NCBI RefSeq assembly: GCF_004027225.2
Contig: NC_044289.2
Coordinates: forward strand, 992,001 to 1,056,000
Origin: Strigops habroptila
Taxonomy: Eukaryota; Chordata; Aves; Psittaciformes; Psittacidae
Length of the DNA: 64,000 nucleotides
Direction: 5' to 3'
The notes under the pieces are model-generated. The model did no database searches, was not told where the DNA came from, and saw only the letters and a program-made list of their open reading frames with translations. A program made the translations under genes and the position numbers. Each line of letters begins with the position of its first letter. Within the stretch, counting starts at the first letter, position 1. This document shows, in pieces, positions 37,720 to 50,190 of this stretch.

Positions 37720-40700
37720 AGTCACCTATTTGTAGCTCCATGGATTGAGTTAAGAGGGTGGGAGTTGAGTTTGCGGAAGGGTGATGGAAATGTGCATTGC
37801 AGATGTGAAGGCAGAAGAGCAGCTTTTGCAGATTTTTACCAGCACTGTGGTATTGGTCCCATTTGTATCAATCCAGAGGAATATGGTATTCCTGTGTAAA
37901 CTGAAGGTTTCTTCCTATATGGCGAACCACAGCAAAAAATGTGACAAGATCCTCTTGTGCCTCTGACCCAACTTGACAATAGGGGTGGTTTTTTTCTCAT
38001 TTTCTCTACTCTTCTTAAAACTAAGGTTTGATTGGAGGGGGAGCAGGGGGAGTTTATATCTCTGTTCATAGAGGGACACTAAGGTATCCTTATGGGCCCA
38101 AAGTACTGTATATGCATACATGTAGCGAATACTTTGCTTGATTACTATCAGTGCTGGTAGATATTCCTGTGCAGGGTGAACATCCCCATGTAGAAAATGC
38201 ATTAATCAATACCCCAGTTACTACTTTAAGAGAGCTGAAAGTTACATGTCAATATGGAAGTATGGCAAATGCAGTCACTCGTGCAATGCCAATGAACAAG
38301 CTGATACTCCAAGGTGAATGAAAAATCTCCTACTCCCATTCCTGACCTTGAGAACAGGCTTGGGAGCGTGGAAGGTGTTTTGTCTCTCCCTGCCATACCA
38401 GCTGGTCTAGTAAAAAGATTTCCTTGGAAAGGAGAAAGACGTACTCTGTAATCAGTAAGTTATGGGCTGGTTTCTAGATGGCAGCGAAGGGCAAGGTGAG
38501 GTTAGATTATATCAGGGCTCTTTGCCAGGGTACATTTGATGACAGTGATTGGAGCTGTCAATGAGAATGACATCGGGAGCGTCCACCTGTATGTTTAAAA
38601 CATGCTCTGTGCATTCAGATGTGACGCAGTCCAGAGGAAATATAAAAGACATGAAAGGGGTGTGAGAGCTTCTCCCTAAGGCGAGATTTTGGATGCAACA
38701 ACCTGTTTCTGTCAGGCTCTGTTAAAGTAAATAGGTTAATAGCTGGTTTTATTTTCACCGTTAATCCTATCTCTGATTTCCACTTTTGTGTATTTACAGG
38801 TTTGCCATCAAGTTCCAGAGACATTGCTCAGAAGTGAACTTGGCAAACAAAAAAACCTAAGTTCAGTGAATCCCCCCTCATTTCATGGCAGCTGGACATA
38901 TTGTCCAGCAATATCGCTGTCACTACAGAGCCAGACGGTGCTGGTCCCTCCTGCCTCGACCAGGGGCTGGCAGGACAGCAGAATCTCCCAGACCCTGCTG
39001 AGTTCCTGCAAGCACTGCAGAGAATGTGCTGCCTTGGGGATGGCAAAATAGCCTCTTTTGGTTTGGGGTGGGAGGCACTAAGGTTGAAGGGCTCTGCTCT
39101 ACTCTGGAGGTTTTGGTTCCGTTGCATTTTTATTTTTAAATATAATTTTTTTTTCTGTTTTAAGAGAGAATAACTTTCTCGGTTTAGTTGGTCAGGCTCG
39201 CTTAAACTGAGCCTGAATTATTAGAAGATCAGGAACCCCTGGCCTGTACTATGCTTCCTCTAGTTCAAACACAAGAGGTAAAACAAAAGAGCAAATATGA
39301 GGTTGGGGAAGAGAGAATAGTGATTTCAATGCAATCTGTACTTCATAGTCCCAGCCAGAACCTGCTGCCTTCCTAAAGAGATTGTGCCTGAGATGTATAG
39401 AGCTGGAAAGATGAGAGGGGCAGAAAAGCCAAAATCAGGGCAAGGCTAAATACTGGTTACTCAAAGCCTGAAGGGGAGGGAGCATCAAGTGATCAGATTA
39501 TCAAGCCTTGGATCTAAAAATAAAGGTACCACCTTTATTTATACCTGGAGGTATTCCCTCCAGGGCCCCATTGTCACAAAGACTTTTTTTTCCCCTTGTC
39601 AGAGAGAGAGAGATAGACATGGTTCATCTGAGTGAGAACAAAGTATGTGCCCCTTTCCCAGGGCTTGGCATAGCTGTAGAGATGTGGGTATGACAGGGAA
39701 GGTGCATTGCAAATGGACCTTTTCAGGAGGTGAACTCACTGTCACTTGAAAGAATCAGATGATTTACAGTGTGTGTTTGTGGGCAAAAAGTAACATCTTT
39801 CTCTATCTTTCTGCAAGATACTTAGGAGAGACATAATAGCCTGGTCATGTGCTGGAAAGAAATGACTCACTTTATATTGGGTCTAAGTGAAACTAATGTA
39901 TTACTCATTTTTATGCAACTCTAGTAAATTGTACTTATTAAAAAGGGGGGTGTGGGGTGGAGGAGGGACAATTACCTAAAGTCCAACCAATATGTACTAG
40001 AAAACTAATTTAGAAATATGGGTGACCTCAGCTTCCTCATAATGAAAATCTGCTGACAAACCTTGTGATTTTGTTTCTCTCCTTAAAGCAGCCCTTGGGG
40101 TTGCTGATAGTTCAGGTGTCAGGACCAGCTACTGATTCAGATCCTGGCTGGATGATTTTGCCTTTGTTCTTCCAAAGAAAGACTGCAGATGCAGCCATCT
40201 TCTGGGCTTTCTGCACTGCTTGTTGGTAAAGTGTCTGAGTCCGACCCCATTGCTGGGGGTGTGTGATAGAGCTCTTCAGGCTGTTCAGCTGTGAACTCAC
40301 CTTTAGCAGCTCTGGACGTGGTGGTTGCTTCTTCTGATGATGATACTAAAGTCCTGTGAGGTGCCCATGCACCAAGGTAGGCTGATCTCTGCCTCACAGC
40401 CCCTTGTTGACTTTTTTTGCTGCCTTTCTTCTGCTTAGGGGAAATAATCCAAACCCCATTCTCATTCCCAGCACTATTTATCATTGAATTCTGATTCACT
40501 GCAGCCCCATATCTAGAGAAGCTAGGAAAATGGCAGCAATTCTCAACTAGAAATATTGAGAATAACCCTGTCACCTCTTTCATAATCATAGCTTTTATTG
40601 TCAAAGGTTAAATAAGATCATTTTTAACAGCACTGAGTGCTGTTTTCCTTCAGCCATGCTTGCAGTGCCTATGTGTAGAAGCCCCATGCACCACTAAACT

Positions 40701-41856
40701 GCGGTTAAGATCACAAAGAGCACTCTGTGTTCTCTAGTGTCCCATTTTTCCATCAGTGATTTCCATTCATATCTGCTGAGTTCACAGAACAGAAGGTCGG
40801 TGGTACCTGGGAGAAGCGCGCGGCTCAGCACCTTACCCTCCTCCTGGAGGCTATGGAGTTAGGATGGGGTTAGTGACTTGTTCTCTGGAATATGGAGTTC
40901 CACAGCATTGCCTTTGCTCTCCAGCAGCTGCACCACAGGGTCACTACACCGGGAGCTGTCAGACTTTATCGGATGAGGATTTTGGTAAGAGTTCAACTCA
41001 GGAAGGGGCTAAGGAGAACAGATATGATATATCATAAAAGAGGGTTGGTTTTATTTGTGTTTTTAATGGATTTTGTGTGTGTGGGGGGGGGTTTCCTAAA
41101 TCACTCTTCTGGCCATTTCTTTTCACAAATGAAAAGAAAGGAGCCTGGGAGAAAGCAAAGCTACCAAAGTAATTGGAGTGATTCTGGCTGGTTGAAGAGA
41201 CACTTCTCTGAAACCAGAGAGATCTAATCCTTGCCCTTGAGTCAAGTAAGCTTCAAAAAGCACTTATGCTTCTGGAAAGAATGACTGAAAGCAAAGCTAA
41301 GCAGAGCCCATGGAGTCCTTCAACTCAAGGGGTTTCAATAGACTTGTCTTAGTGACTGTGTGAGAGACTGGTTAGGAAGCACCTGGAAACTTATCTAATT
41401 TTTCCAGCTATTCCGGTTCATCTAATGAAAGATCTCATTTCTGCCTACAAACACTGCTGTGCCTCGGCTAGAGCCTCAGTGCTGAACAAAGCACTGCAAG
41501 GAAAATATTTACAGGACAAAATGGAAATAGAGTTTCTTCCTGTTGTCAGTCCCAGCAGTACTTAGAGGCTGTGCAGTGCTGGGCTATGTCAGTGCTTGGG
41601 TAATGATGCAAAAAACCTTATTTTCTCTTTTGGATTTTTGTATTCACTTTGTACTTTGTCAGGTTAAAACCCAGACCAGGCTGAGGTTTGCTGGTAGCCA
41701 ACTGTGATGTGTTTGCAGAGGCCTTGGTGTGTAGCAAAGTGCATTTGCTGTATCTTTTTAAAAATCAGGTTTAAATCATTGCATTTTTAGTTAAAAATTC
41801 AGTAAAATGGAGAAGGTTTTATAGCAGAAAAAAAGATAAAAGAGTAAAGATTAATG
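37720..41856. other. Non-coding stretch, no gene supported
   Basis: No recognisable gene. A 155-codon minus-strand frame at 40137-40604 has a hydrophilic, serine-rich composition but no domain I recognise. Simple-sequence patches include an AG run near 39600-39613 and a GT run followed by a G run near 41065-41090. A few CpGs near 40815 do not amount to an island. Confidence 0.55.
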
Positions 41857-42647
41857 GACAAGCTTGGACAGGCTCGAGAGGGGTCCATGCGAACCTCATG
41901 AGGGGCAACAAGGCCAAGTACAGGGTCCTGCACGTGGGTCGGGGCAATCCCCAGTATCAGCACAGGCTGGGGGATGAAGGGATTGAGAGCAGCCCTGAGG
42001 AGAAGGGCTCAGGGGTACTGGTGGGTAAAAGATTGGCCATGCCCCGTCAATGGGCACTTGCATCTTGGGCTGCAGCCAGAGGAGTGTGGCAGTGGGACAA
42101 GGGAGGTGACTCTGCCCCTCTGCTCTGCGAGCCCCCCCTGCAGTCCTGTGTCCAGCTCTGCAGTCCTCAGCACAGGAAAGACATGGACCTGTTGGAGAGG
42201 GTCCAGAGGAGGCCATAGAAATGATCAGATGGATGGAGCACCTCTCCTGTGAGGAAAGGCTGAGAGAGTTGGGGTTGTTCAGCCTGGAGAGGAGAAGACT
42301 CTGGGGAGACCTTACTGCAGCCTTTCAGTTCTTTAAAGGGGCCTGTAAGAAAGGTGGGGAGAGACTTTTCAGCAGGGCCTGTTGTGAGAGGATGATCTTA
42401 AACTAAAAGAGGGAGATTCAGGCTGGATGTGAGGAAGAAGTTTTGTGTGATGAGGGTGGTAAAACACTAGCACAGGTTGCCCAGAGAGGTGGTGGATGCC
42501 CCATCCCTGGAGACATCCAAGCCCAGGCTGGATGTGGTTCTGGGTGACCTGATCTAGTTGAAGATGTCCCTGCTCATTGCAGGGGGGTTGGACTAGATGA
42601 GCTTTGAAGGTCCCTTCCAATCCAAACTGTTCCATGATTCTGTGATT
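41857..42647 (+). mobile_element. CR1 LINE, older 5'-truncated copy
   Basis: This is a + strand CR1 fragment of about 790 bases from the C-terminal ORF2 region through the 3' end. It starts near 'caagcttggacaggctcgag' and ends with a short 'gattctgtgatt' tail. Translation of 41898-42218 still shows H-V-G-R-G-N-P, a V-L-V-G-K-R-L stretch and [12 protein letters not shown]. Codons are missing in the middle and a stop lies at 42216-42218. The frame resumes downstream with L-R-E-L-G-L-F-S-L-E-R-R-R-L. The 3' region reads 'ccatccctggagacatccaa', not '...ggcagtgttcaa', marking a subfamily different from the other copies. The greater decay suggests an older insertion. Confidence 0.95.
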
Positions 42648-44688
42648 AATATCCTGGGTGGCTTATAGCCACAGACATTAGGTGTGGAGACCTAGGCAAA
42701 GTGAAATCAGAGCTCAACAAATACACTGCTCCTTTATGAAAATCACATTTGTGAGTCAGCAGAACAAGCTCCTCTCTCGTCTCAGAACATTCATCTTGGA
42801 GACGCTCACCACTGCAGCGTTCCCAAGCCCCAGCAAGGGGTTCCTGGTGCGGGGATGGGACCGAGCACGCAGCTCCTCTCTTCGCTGCTGTGGGGTGATG
42901 CTGGAGCTGGAGCTGTGGCTGGAGGGCTCTGCCCCACACGTTGGGTGTTCCTCGGGAGCTGCTCTGCACAAACCCAGGGATGAGGCTCATTCAGATGAAT
43001 GGCATGGACCATGCTTATCCCCTCCTTGCATGCATGGACAGGGGCAGCCCTGGCAGTGCACCAGGGCTCACATCCGTGGGATCCTGTATTTGGGTTGTGG
43101 CCAGGATTGCACCAACCCTTCATTAAAAATATTAATTATTATCACTTTTTAAGCCATGGAATTACTCCAGGCATCCGACTTACTCTGTCAGCCTTTCCGT
43201 GGCAAAGTGGCCTCACCTCCCCAGCAGAGTGACTCAGGATGCTTGTCTTGCTGGCCAAGGCTTGCTTTCCCCTCCTCCATGGCACCGTACACGCTTTCCC
43301 TCCCTCCTAGTTGCTGTTCCCCAGCATTTTTAGCAGCAGAGCTCGTTGGAAAACACAACCATCTTCCTCGGCGTTCATCCACCTTTGACGTTTCCTGACC
43401 CGCTCCTCTGAGCCGTGCTTTGTTGATCAGAATCTCAAACAAGCTCCCTCACCCGCTAATGCAGTTTTCAGACGATCAGTGCTCAAATCCCCGAGATCTC
43501 TCCTTCTTCACAGAGGTTAAAGAGAATCGTTTTTGAAAACTTCAGCTTTCTGCCAAGTTAAAAGGGAGGAGATCAATGGGATCTGTGCAGTCCTGATACC
43601 GTGCCCTGGAGGCTACGTTCCCAGCCTGCTGATAGCATCCAAGCTGCTGAGCCCTTCCAGCGCTGTCTGGATGTTTCCCATCTGGAAGGGTTCAGGAGAA
43701 ATCATGTGGGTGGGAAATGCAGGACTGCCTCAGGCAGGAGGGTTTGCAGGAAATCTGTGCAAGGAAGCTGCTAGATAGCCTGTGATCATCATAGCTCTAG
43801 CAGCCTTGGGCTATTTGGCTGTTGCAAAGTGAGACCATAATGACTTACACCAAACCATGACAAAGCAAGCGGGTAAAATGTTACCCTGCTTGGTAGGCAA
43901 AGCACTGTGAAGACAGGCACTAGCTCTAGAAACTTAGAGGAGCTGGTGCTGTCATTGACCACCATCTGCAGAAGTGCTTCTCTGACATTCCTGTCCCATG
44001 GTAGCCATGTGACTCCTGCATGGCCTTCAAGTGCCCAGGAGCTGGCTGCAGAAGCAGGATTTTGCATGTATCCTAAGACTGGAGAATGTATATATTTTTC
44101 TTAAGTTACCAAATCTAGAGGAAACTCATCTCTCTTTGTCCCGTTGGACATTGGACTGTCACAAAGGTCCTAAAAAACCCACCAAAACAAAAAACAGCCA
44201 AAGCCAAAAATCAAACCAAAACAAAAAAGATGAAAATACTTTACGGCGGTGAAGTAAGTAAATAGTTTTCCTTGGTTCTTAGACTCATGTTCAAGTGGGC
44301 AGTCCTCTTGAGTGATGTTACATGAGGGCTGAGTTTCTGGGGTTTCCTCTTTGCCAATAGTTTCTTTCTGTGGCTGATTTATTCTGCTTTTATTTGATAG
44401 TGGAAAAGATTTTCTATGATGACATCAGAGTATTTTTGCACTTTGTGTATCTCTTTGCTGATTTCTGAGAACATCAGAAGTGTAGGTTACCTGCAAGCTG
44501 TGCAGGCCAGCCCCATGGGACCTGAGAAATCATTTCATTGACATTACAGATAGATGCTCTGTATTTTGTCATGTGGAGGAAAGGGAACATCTGCTTGTCT
44601 TAAACTGTGGGTACAGGACCTCTGAGACTGGCAGGCACTGTCCATGTGGCTATATTGCTAATGTACATTGTCCCAGATGATCAGCTGG
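42648..44688. other. Non-coding stretch, no gene supported
   Basis: No gene is recognised. The first 700 bases are somewhat GC-richer and contain many overlapping open frames on both strands (up to 156 codons at 42682-43152), which is the usual effect of fewer AT-rich stops. None has a recognisable domain. Confidence 0.5.
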
Positions 44689-44873
44689 ATCATAGAATCA
44701 TAGAATACCAGACTGGTTTGTGTTGGAAGGGACCTTAAAGCTCACCCAGCTCCAACCCCCTGCCATGGGCAGGGACACCTTCCACTAGAGCAGGTTGCTC
44801 CAAGCCCCTGTGTCCAACCTGGCCTTGAACACTGCCAGGGATGGGGCAGCCACAGCTTCTCTGGGCACCCTGG
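44689..44873 (-). mobile_element. CR1 LINE 3' end, minus strand
   Basis: On the + strand the element begins with two tail units, 'atcatagaatcatagaat', followed by the inverted 'ggttggagctggg' and 'ccatggcagggg' blocks. It is cut off in the inverted 'cacagggtgcccagagaag' segment near 44873. It is therefore a minus-strand CR1 copy of about 185 bases, strongly 5'-truncated and without coding content. It is related to the 9.8 and 31.2 kb copies but retains bases between the 'gttggagc' and 'ttaaggtccc' blocks that those copies lack. Confidence 0.94.
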
Positions 44874-47800
44874 GGTGTTACTGCAGGGCATCCTGAAAAC
44901 TGGCTATAATTCAGGTCTAATTCCAGTCATGTTGGATGGAAAAGCACATCCTGTCTACAGCAGTGTCATGTTTAAGAATGTCCTGTTTCCTAAATGCATT
45001 CTTCTTGGTCTGAACATCTTTGATAGCGACAGTGGTGCTTCTCACTGGCATGGCTCTGGCAATGGTGAATTTAATGTCAAATCCTGTGCCTTACAGCTGA
45101 AAATACTCTGCTTTGACCAGCAGTTAGTTGATGATACCCAGTTGCTCTTTGTCTGGGATGGCTGCCTGGCTGCTCTCCAGTGTTAATGCACCTGAGGATA
45201 CCAGGTAAGAACTTCCTATCCTTTCTTGTTCTTTTATGAACAGCCTGGTATTGGGCACGGAGGAGGTCAGTTGGGTCTTGCCAGGGGTGCTGTGAACTGT
45301 GGGTGCTATGCTGGGTGTGAACTCAGCCAAGGAGTCCTCCAGCAGCTCGGCTTGTGCTGGGCAGGGACTCGCTGAAGCCTGGCTGGTGCTTCCCATTCTC
45401 TGGAGGTGAGCAGGGCTGTCTGACACTTCAGTGTAGTCTTTGTCCCCTCCCCTGACCAGCCCCCAGTGAAATCTTCAGCACCTTCTCTCCCCTGGTCCAT
45501 CCGCTGGGCGTCAGGCCGTGGTAGGGTGCTGATGTTGCCAGCCTGATTTGGTTGCTGGACATAGCTGTGGAAGAGGACCCCAAAACAGGGCTGTGACCCA
45601 GGACTGCGAGGTGTGAGATGAGGGTAGGTGTGAAAGGGCTGCATGACAGCTGTCAGTGTGCAGAGTAGGGCAGTAAGTGAACATCCCAGGAGCTTGTGGT
45701 CTAGATATAAGCAGCGACTTTCACTGGCGCAACCTGTGGGAATGAGACAGCATGCAGCATGGGGGTGCAGCGTTGGACACAGTGAGCTCATGTGCCTCGC
45801 TGCTTTGTTAGTCTCTTAAAGGAAATCTCTGCTAACCACAGATAGGTTGTGAAAAAAGATGACAAATGGTAAAGAGTAAATGCAGTTTAAGCTAGTCAGT
45901 GGCAACAAAAATAGGGGGATTTATTTAAATTGAACTGCATTTGAAAGTCTCTTTTAATCTAGTCCCTGTGCTCCATTCATCATGTTGCTGTCCAGGCATG
46001 GTTGTCAGGGCTGCTGACCCCTGAGCACGTAGATGCATATACAGAGCTGGGACTACATTTCCACCAGGTCCAGGTAGGCATTCCTGTTAAAACCAGGGTT
46101 GAACTTGTTAGGGGAAGGGAGAGGAGCCCCACCAGATGTGTTTGGAGGAATTTATGTGGTCTCTTGGTGTACCGCGGGGTTATGCCCGACTCTCAGATCC
46201 TGTCTCTTCTATTCAGGTTAAGGCTGGGTCTGATCAGTAGAGGGTAGAGCAGGAGGCTTGAAGGCAGAAATCGGGTTTCTATTTCAGTGCCAGTGGAACA
46301 TGTTTTTTAAGAGGGCTGGTGAATTATGCGTTTCCCACAACCAAAGGGAAATGTACTCAAAAGGGAGTGTTAAAAGGCAGCCAAGGGAACGAGGAAAGGG
46401 GTGATGTGATCTGATACCCGCTGACCTCTCTTGTATAGGCATATCTCCCCTTCTCTTGGGTACCCTGAGAAACACACAATTCTCCACAGAACGGATGTTC
46501 TCTGAATATTCTCCCCCACACCCTTTTCCCCCCTTCCTTTAGCCCTTGATCCGTTTAAAAACTCCCATTTGTTTGCCTCTCTGGTTTCCATAACCTCACT
46601 GACACTGAAGCACTGAGGAAAACCTAGTGTTAGCAGCTGAGCTGTGGAAGTTCAGCTCAGTCCAGCTGTGGGCAGTTCAGTGTTCTCTCTTCCTTTACTT
46701 TCTTGGTTTCTGTTTTGGGGGTTTTTTCCACTCCCATTGCCAGTTCTGCAGAAGCAGCTGACACTTTAGTCACAAGGTCAGTCACAGATCTACCAAAGCT
46801 CTTAATACCCAGTTGTATGTTTGTGTGTGCGTTTTCTTTTTCAGGGTAAGTACATCTTTTAAGGATGAAACAACACTTTGTCCAAAAATCAACAGTCTAC
46901 AGGGAGCCAACTAGTCTGGCAGCCAAGGCTTCTGCCGCTTCCTTGAGGTTTGGGGGATGAGTTGCTGGCCTGTCCTTTTACATAAAAGCAGAGCAAATTG
47001 TCAGAATAAACACATTTTGAAATATACGACACCATCAGTCAGAGCTTAAGAGGAGCTCATTGGCTGGACAAGAGATCAAGGCAAGTGGGAGTTTGGATGA
47101 CCTGGCTGAGGCATTCGGACTAAAAGGTTCTTTTTCATTCACTGGAGCTAGTCATCTTTTTTTGTCTTTTCTTTAGGTAATCAGCCAGGAAAGAGCTCAA
47201 ATCTCCCCCCACCTTGCTCCCCCCTCCCCCTCTCCCCCTGCAGGCAGTGAGTCTGGAATCACAATCCTATGATGTTCTTTTGTAATTTATTTATTTCTTT
47301 GCCAAGAACAGATTGCTACTGGGTACAAGTCCTTGCCTCAGAGCACGCTGCATAAGAAGCCAGCATGCGGCTCTGCTGCCTGGGGTGCTTCACTGCTCAG
47401 TGATCCACAAGCCAGTGGTTAATTTAGGTTAACTATGGTCGTCTGGGGATGGTAGCCTCAGTTTTACAGTCTGGGTTAGGTCACCTTTAGTGAGCCCTGC
47501 CCAAGGAGGGAGCTCTGGCAGGAATTACACGGAGCAGAAGAAAAGCCTGGTGCAGTACTTCTTGGGTGAGCTGCATGACATTTCTGTACAGTTCTGTGCA
47601 GTTGCTCAGCCATATGGGTCCTTGCAGCTCTTCTTTCTCAAGAGGTGCCATCAGGACTCTTCCAGGACAAGTAACTGCTCCCTGGGCATTGCTAGGTTTG
47701 CAGGTTTTCCTGTCAATACAGCAGGGCTGGGGGAGAGGCAAGGTGGGACAGCTTGTTGAGTCATCTTTCCTATGTATCCTCAGAGCAGTAGGGCACTGTC

Positions 47801-48447
47801 TGCGACATGAGCACAACAGAGTTGTCTATGAAGTTTCATTAAATTTACAGGCAGCAATTGTTATTCCAGAGCAAGGAGAGGAGATGGAAAGAGGCTGAGG
47901 TCCAGCTAGGAATTGGCTAGACTAGTTCTTGGATTGTTTTCCATGCTGTGGTTATCCTTATCTGTATCTGGAAACTGGAGTGTGTTGTATGTGTTTGTAA
48001 GAGCAAGCGGATGTGTGAAGCGTTCTGGCAAAGTCAGAAGTCTCATTTTCCCCTCAATATAATGCAGCCTGATTAGATTGTTATTGACATGCTGAGAACC
48101 TGCTAGGGTTGTTACATCTCTGTAGAAAGGCATCTGTCTGTTCCTGTCCTCCCTTCTGCCTGGAAGGATTGCAGAGCTGGAAATGGGAAGGCCCTTTCAG
48201 ACTGCAAATCCAGCTGTGAAAGAAATCTGTTGGGAAAGCACAGTGTGCCTGCCAGCTGACCAGCAGTTTGACAGTGCCTGTGGAACTCTAAGCCAGTGAA
48301 CAGCAGTTTGGAACAATTAATAATTCCCTAGTGGGAGAAAAAAGAAAAAATAATAATAAAAAATAACTCCCAATAAAACCCTCAGAACAAAGCAGCTGCA
48401 GTTTGCTGGATCGTTTTCATCCTGTAGATCATTGCTAACAAGAGTTA
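44874..48447. other. Non-coding stretch, no gene supported
   Basis: No recognisable gene. Overlapping open frames of 100-161 codons between 45124 and 45791 on the minus strand look like chance frames in moderately GC-rich DNA. A marked C-rich tract lies at 47205-47238 and is listed separately. Confidence 0.5.
47205..47238 (-). other. Strong G-quadruplex motif on minus strand
   Basis: The + strand carries C6-ACCTTGCT-C6-T-C5-TCT-C5, so the minus strand has four G-runs of five or six with loops of 3, 1 and 8 bases. The same + strand tract ends in 'cccctgcag', resembling a splice acceptor with a long pyrimidine tract, but a donor-like 'gtgagt' follows only three bases later, so no exon is called. 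Confidence 0.6.
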
Positions 48448-49300
48448 CCGGCAGTGTAGTGACCGGTCACCAGCTAAATGTGGCACCATTCACCACTGCT
48501 CTTTGGGCTCTGCCATGCAGCCAGTTTCCAACCCAGCAAAGAATCCACCTACCCAGGCCATGAGCAGCCAGTTTCTCCAGGAGAACATGTGGGGAGACAG
48601 TGTCAAATGCTTTATTAAGGTCCGAATAGACAATGTCCACAGCCTTTCCCTCATCAACCAGGCAGGTCACCTTATTGTGGAAAGAGATCAGGTTGGTCAA
48701 GCAGGACCTGTCCTTCTGCTTGAGGCCCATGCTGGCTGGCCTGATCCCCCATTTTCCCACACGTGCTTTGTAATCTCACTTGGGATCATCTGCTCCATGA
48801 CCTTCCCCGGTACTGAGCTCAGGCTGACAGGCCTGGAGTTTTCAGGATCCTCCTTCCTGCCCTTTTTGTAGCGAGGTGTCACATTGGCCAACCTCCAATC
48901 CCCTGGCACCTGCCCACTAGACCAGGACTGGTGATAGATGATGGAGAGTGGCTTAGCAAGCTCCTCCGCCAGCTCCTTCAGCACTCTTGGCTGGAACCCA
49001 TCAAGGGACTGAGTACCCTAAGGATGGCTGGTCTGACTATTAAAGACTGAGGCAAAGGCAGCATTAAGTACCTTAGCCTTTTCCTCATCCTTGGTCACTA
49101 GGTGTTCCCTGGTATCTGGTAAAGGATGGAGGTTCTCTTGATCATCCTTTTATTGCTAAGATATTTGTAAAAATATTTTTTATTATCTTTTATGGCAGTG
49201 GCCAGATTAAGTTCAAGTCCATGTCAGTACTGCTTTTGGTACTCAAGCTAGCTCATTCTGCATTAGCTTAGGTATTTCTGCATAGCGTTGCACAGTGGCT
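48448..49300 (-). mobile_element. CR1 LINE internal ORF2 fragment lacking its 3' end
   Basis: This is a minus-strand piece of CR1 ORF2. Reading the element sense (right to left), a linker with N-L-A-T-A-I-K-D-N-K-K-Y-F-Y appears at about 49210-49165. It is followed by L-A-K-P-L-S-I-I-Y with S-G-Q-V-P-G-D-W-R-L-A-N-V-T-P, the R-P-V-S-L-S-S-V-P-G-K-V-M-E block, and the finger/palm block containing S-D-L-N-K-A-F-D-T-V-S. The match stops just after the N-G-A-T-F-S-W-x-P-V-T position, before G-V-P-Q-G and before the catalytic box. A stop and a frameshift interrupt the frame (near 49105 and between 48697 and 48760). The absence of the 3' end and tail is unusual, because CR1 copies are normally truncated at the 5' end. 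The right boundary is approximate. Confidence 0.93.
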
Positions 49301-49894
49301 TCTAGTAAGGCCATGAGAGGGTAAGGACTGACTTGCTTTCAGAACATTGTCCTTCCCAAAGATGGCTCTTGCTAACTTTGCACCATGAAATGGTCAGATA
49401 ATGGCAATTCTCACGTTCAAAATTTGCTTTTGCAAAATGCAGAGAGTCAGTCAAAATGTCTGGCATGTTGCTGTCTTTGATCACAGCTGACCCAACCTCA
49501 AAAATCCTTATCCTGAAAGCTCTCTGGAGACAGATTTGTCTCCAAGTGTGATTTTGGGTTCAGTAAAATTGCATGTTTCAGTGAAATGATATTTCTTCTC
49601 GCCAGCTTATTTATATTCATCATAATTGTCTCGTTGTGATGCCTCCTATTCATTTGCTGGATCCACTTGTCTTGCATCTTGTTCTGGCGCTGAGTGCTTT
49701 TTAGGGTAAGCTTGCCTTTCAAGAATATGCATGATTGGTACCATAGGAACAGTTTTCATGTGCTTGCAAGAAGTGCACTGCTAAGCAAAGTAAGCAGGGA
49801 AGCTGGGAGAGATGAGTGGAAAATGGCTGTGTGAAGAAGAGGAAAGAATTGAAATAGATGGCAAAGGAGTTAATCAAATAAACAAAGGTCCTTT

Positions 49895-49937
49895 AAAAAA
49901 AAAAAAATCTTGATTTTTATTTCTTTTTTTTTTTTTT
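49895..49937. repeat. A13 ... T14 inverted homopolymer tracts
   Basis: A run of 13 A (49895-49907) is followed after 16 bases by a run of 14 T (49924-49937), so the two can pair as a hairpin. A further T15 lies at 50203-50217. No repeat-family sequence or duplication is visible around them, so they may be simple replication-slippage tracts or the remnant tail of an element too old to recognise. Confidence 0.8.
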
Positions 49938-50009
49938 AATAGTCACAATCTGATAATGATTGCACTGGGCACCCCCTTGCTACTTCTCCCTCTGATTAGA
50001 GCTGGGCTG

Positions 50010-50190
50010 TAGTGGCCATGATGAGTTACCACAGCAGCCTGTTATTGGCGTTGTTAACAAGTGTCCCTCATTAAATTAAATGAAAAGGGGCAGGGACGGG
50101 AATCTTGTCAAGGTGGTCCTCAGCTTATAATTATTTAAATTTATTTGAAAGGATGAAGTTCTTGTCCTGAAAATAAACCTCTTCAGTTTT
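50010..50190. promoter_or_regulatory. Possible conserved non-coding element
   Basis: Between two homopolymer tracts lies about 180 bases of mixed, non-repetitive sequence. It has TTAAAT/ATTAAATTAAAT cores, a 'ttataattatttaaatttattt' AT stretch next to a GC-richer 'ggggcagggacggg' part, and no open frame. The alternation of TAAT-type cores and G-rich boxes is enhancer-like. This is judged by eye only; conservation is not testable here. Confidence 0.18.

Noticed and set aside
42682-43152. A 156-codon + strand open frame with many cysteines.
   Set aside because: It starts just after a CR1 end in moderately GC-rich DNA, several overlapping frames of similar size occur on both strands, and no domain is recognised.
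47161-47250. A long C-rich tract ending in 'ctgcag', suggesting a splice acceptor.
   Set aside because: A donor-like 'gtgagt' follows after three bases, and no open, recognisable exon or conserved context supports splicing.
48503-48871. A 122-codon + strand open frame.
   Set aside because: It is the antisense of the CR1 ORF2 fragment, whose minus-strand translation clearly matches reverse transcriptase.
36680-49300. The 36.7 kb CR1 (+) begins almost where the 48.4 kb CR1 (-) ends, so the two could be halves of one element split by an inversion of about 11.8 kb.
   Set aside because: The geometry fits, but both pieces contain the N-G-x-x-x-S-W-x-P-V-T region, and over that overlap their bases differ markedly ('ggctcgatgtccagttgg' against 'ggtgccacatttagctgg'). 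They appear to be different subfamilies of different age.
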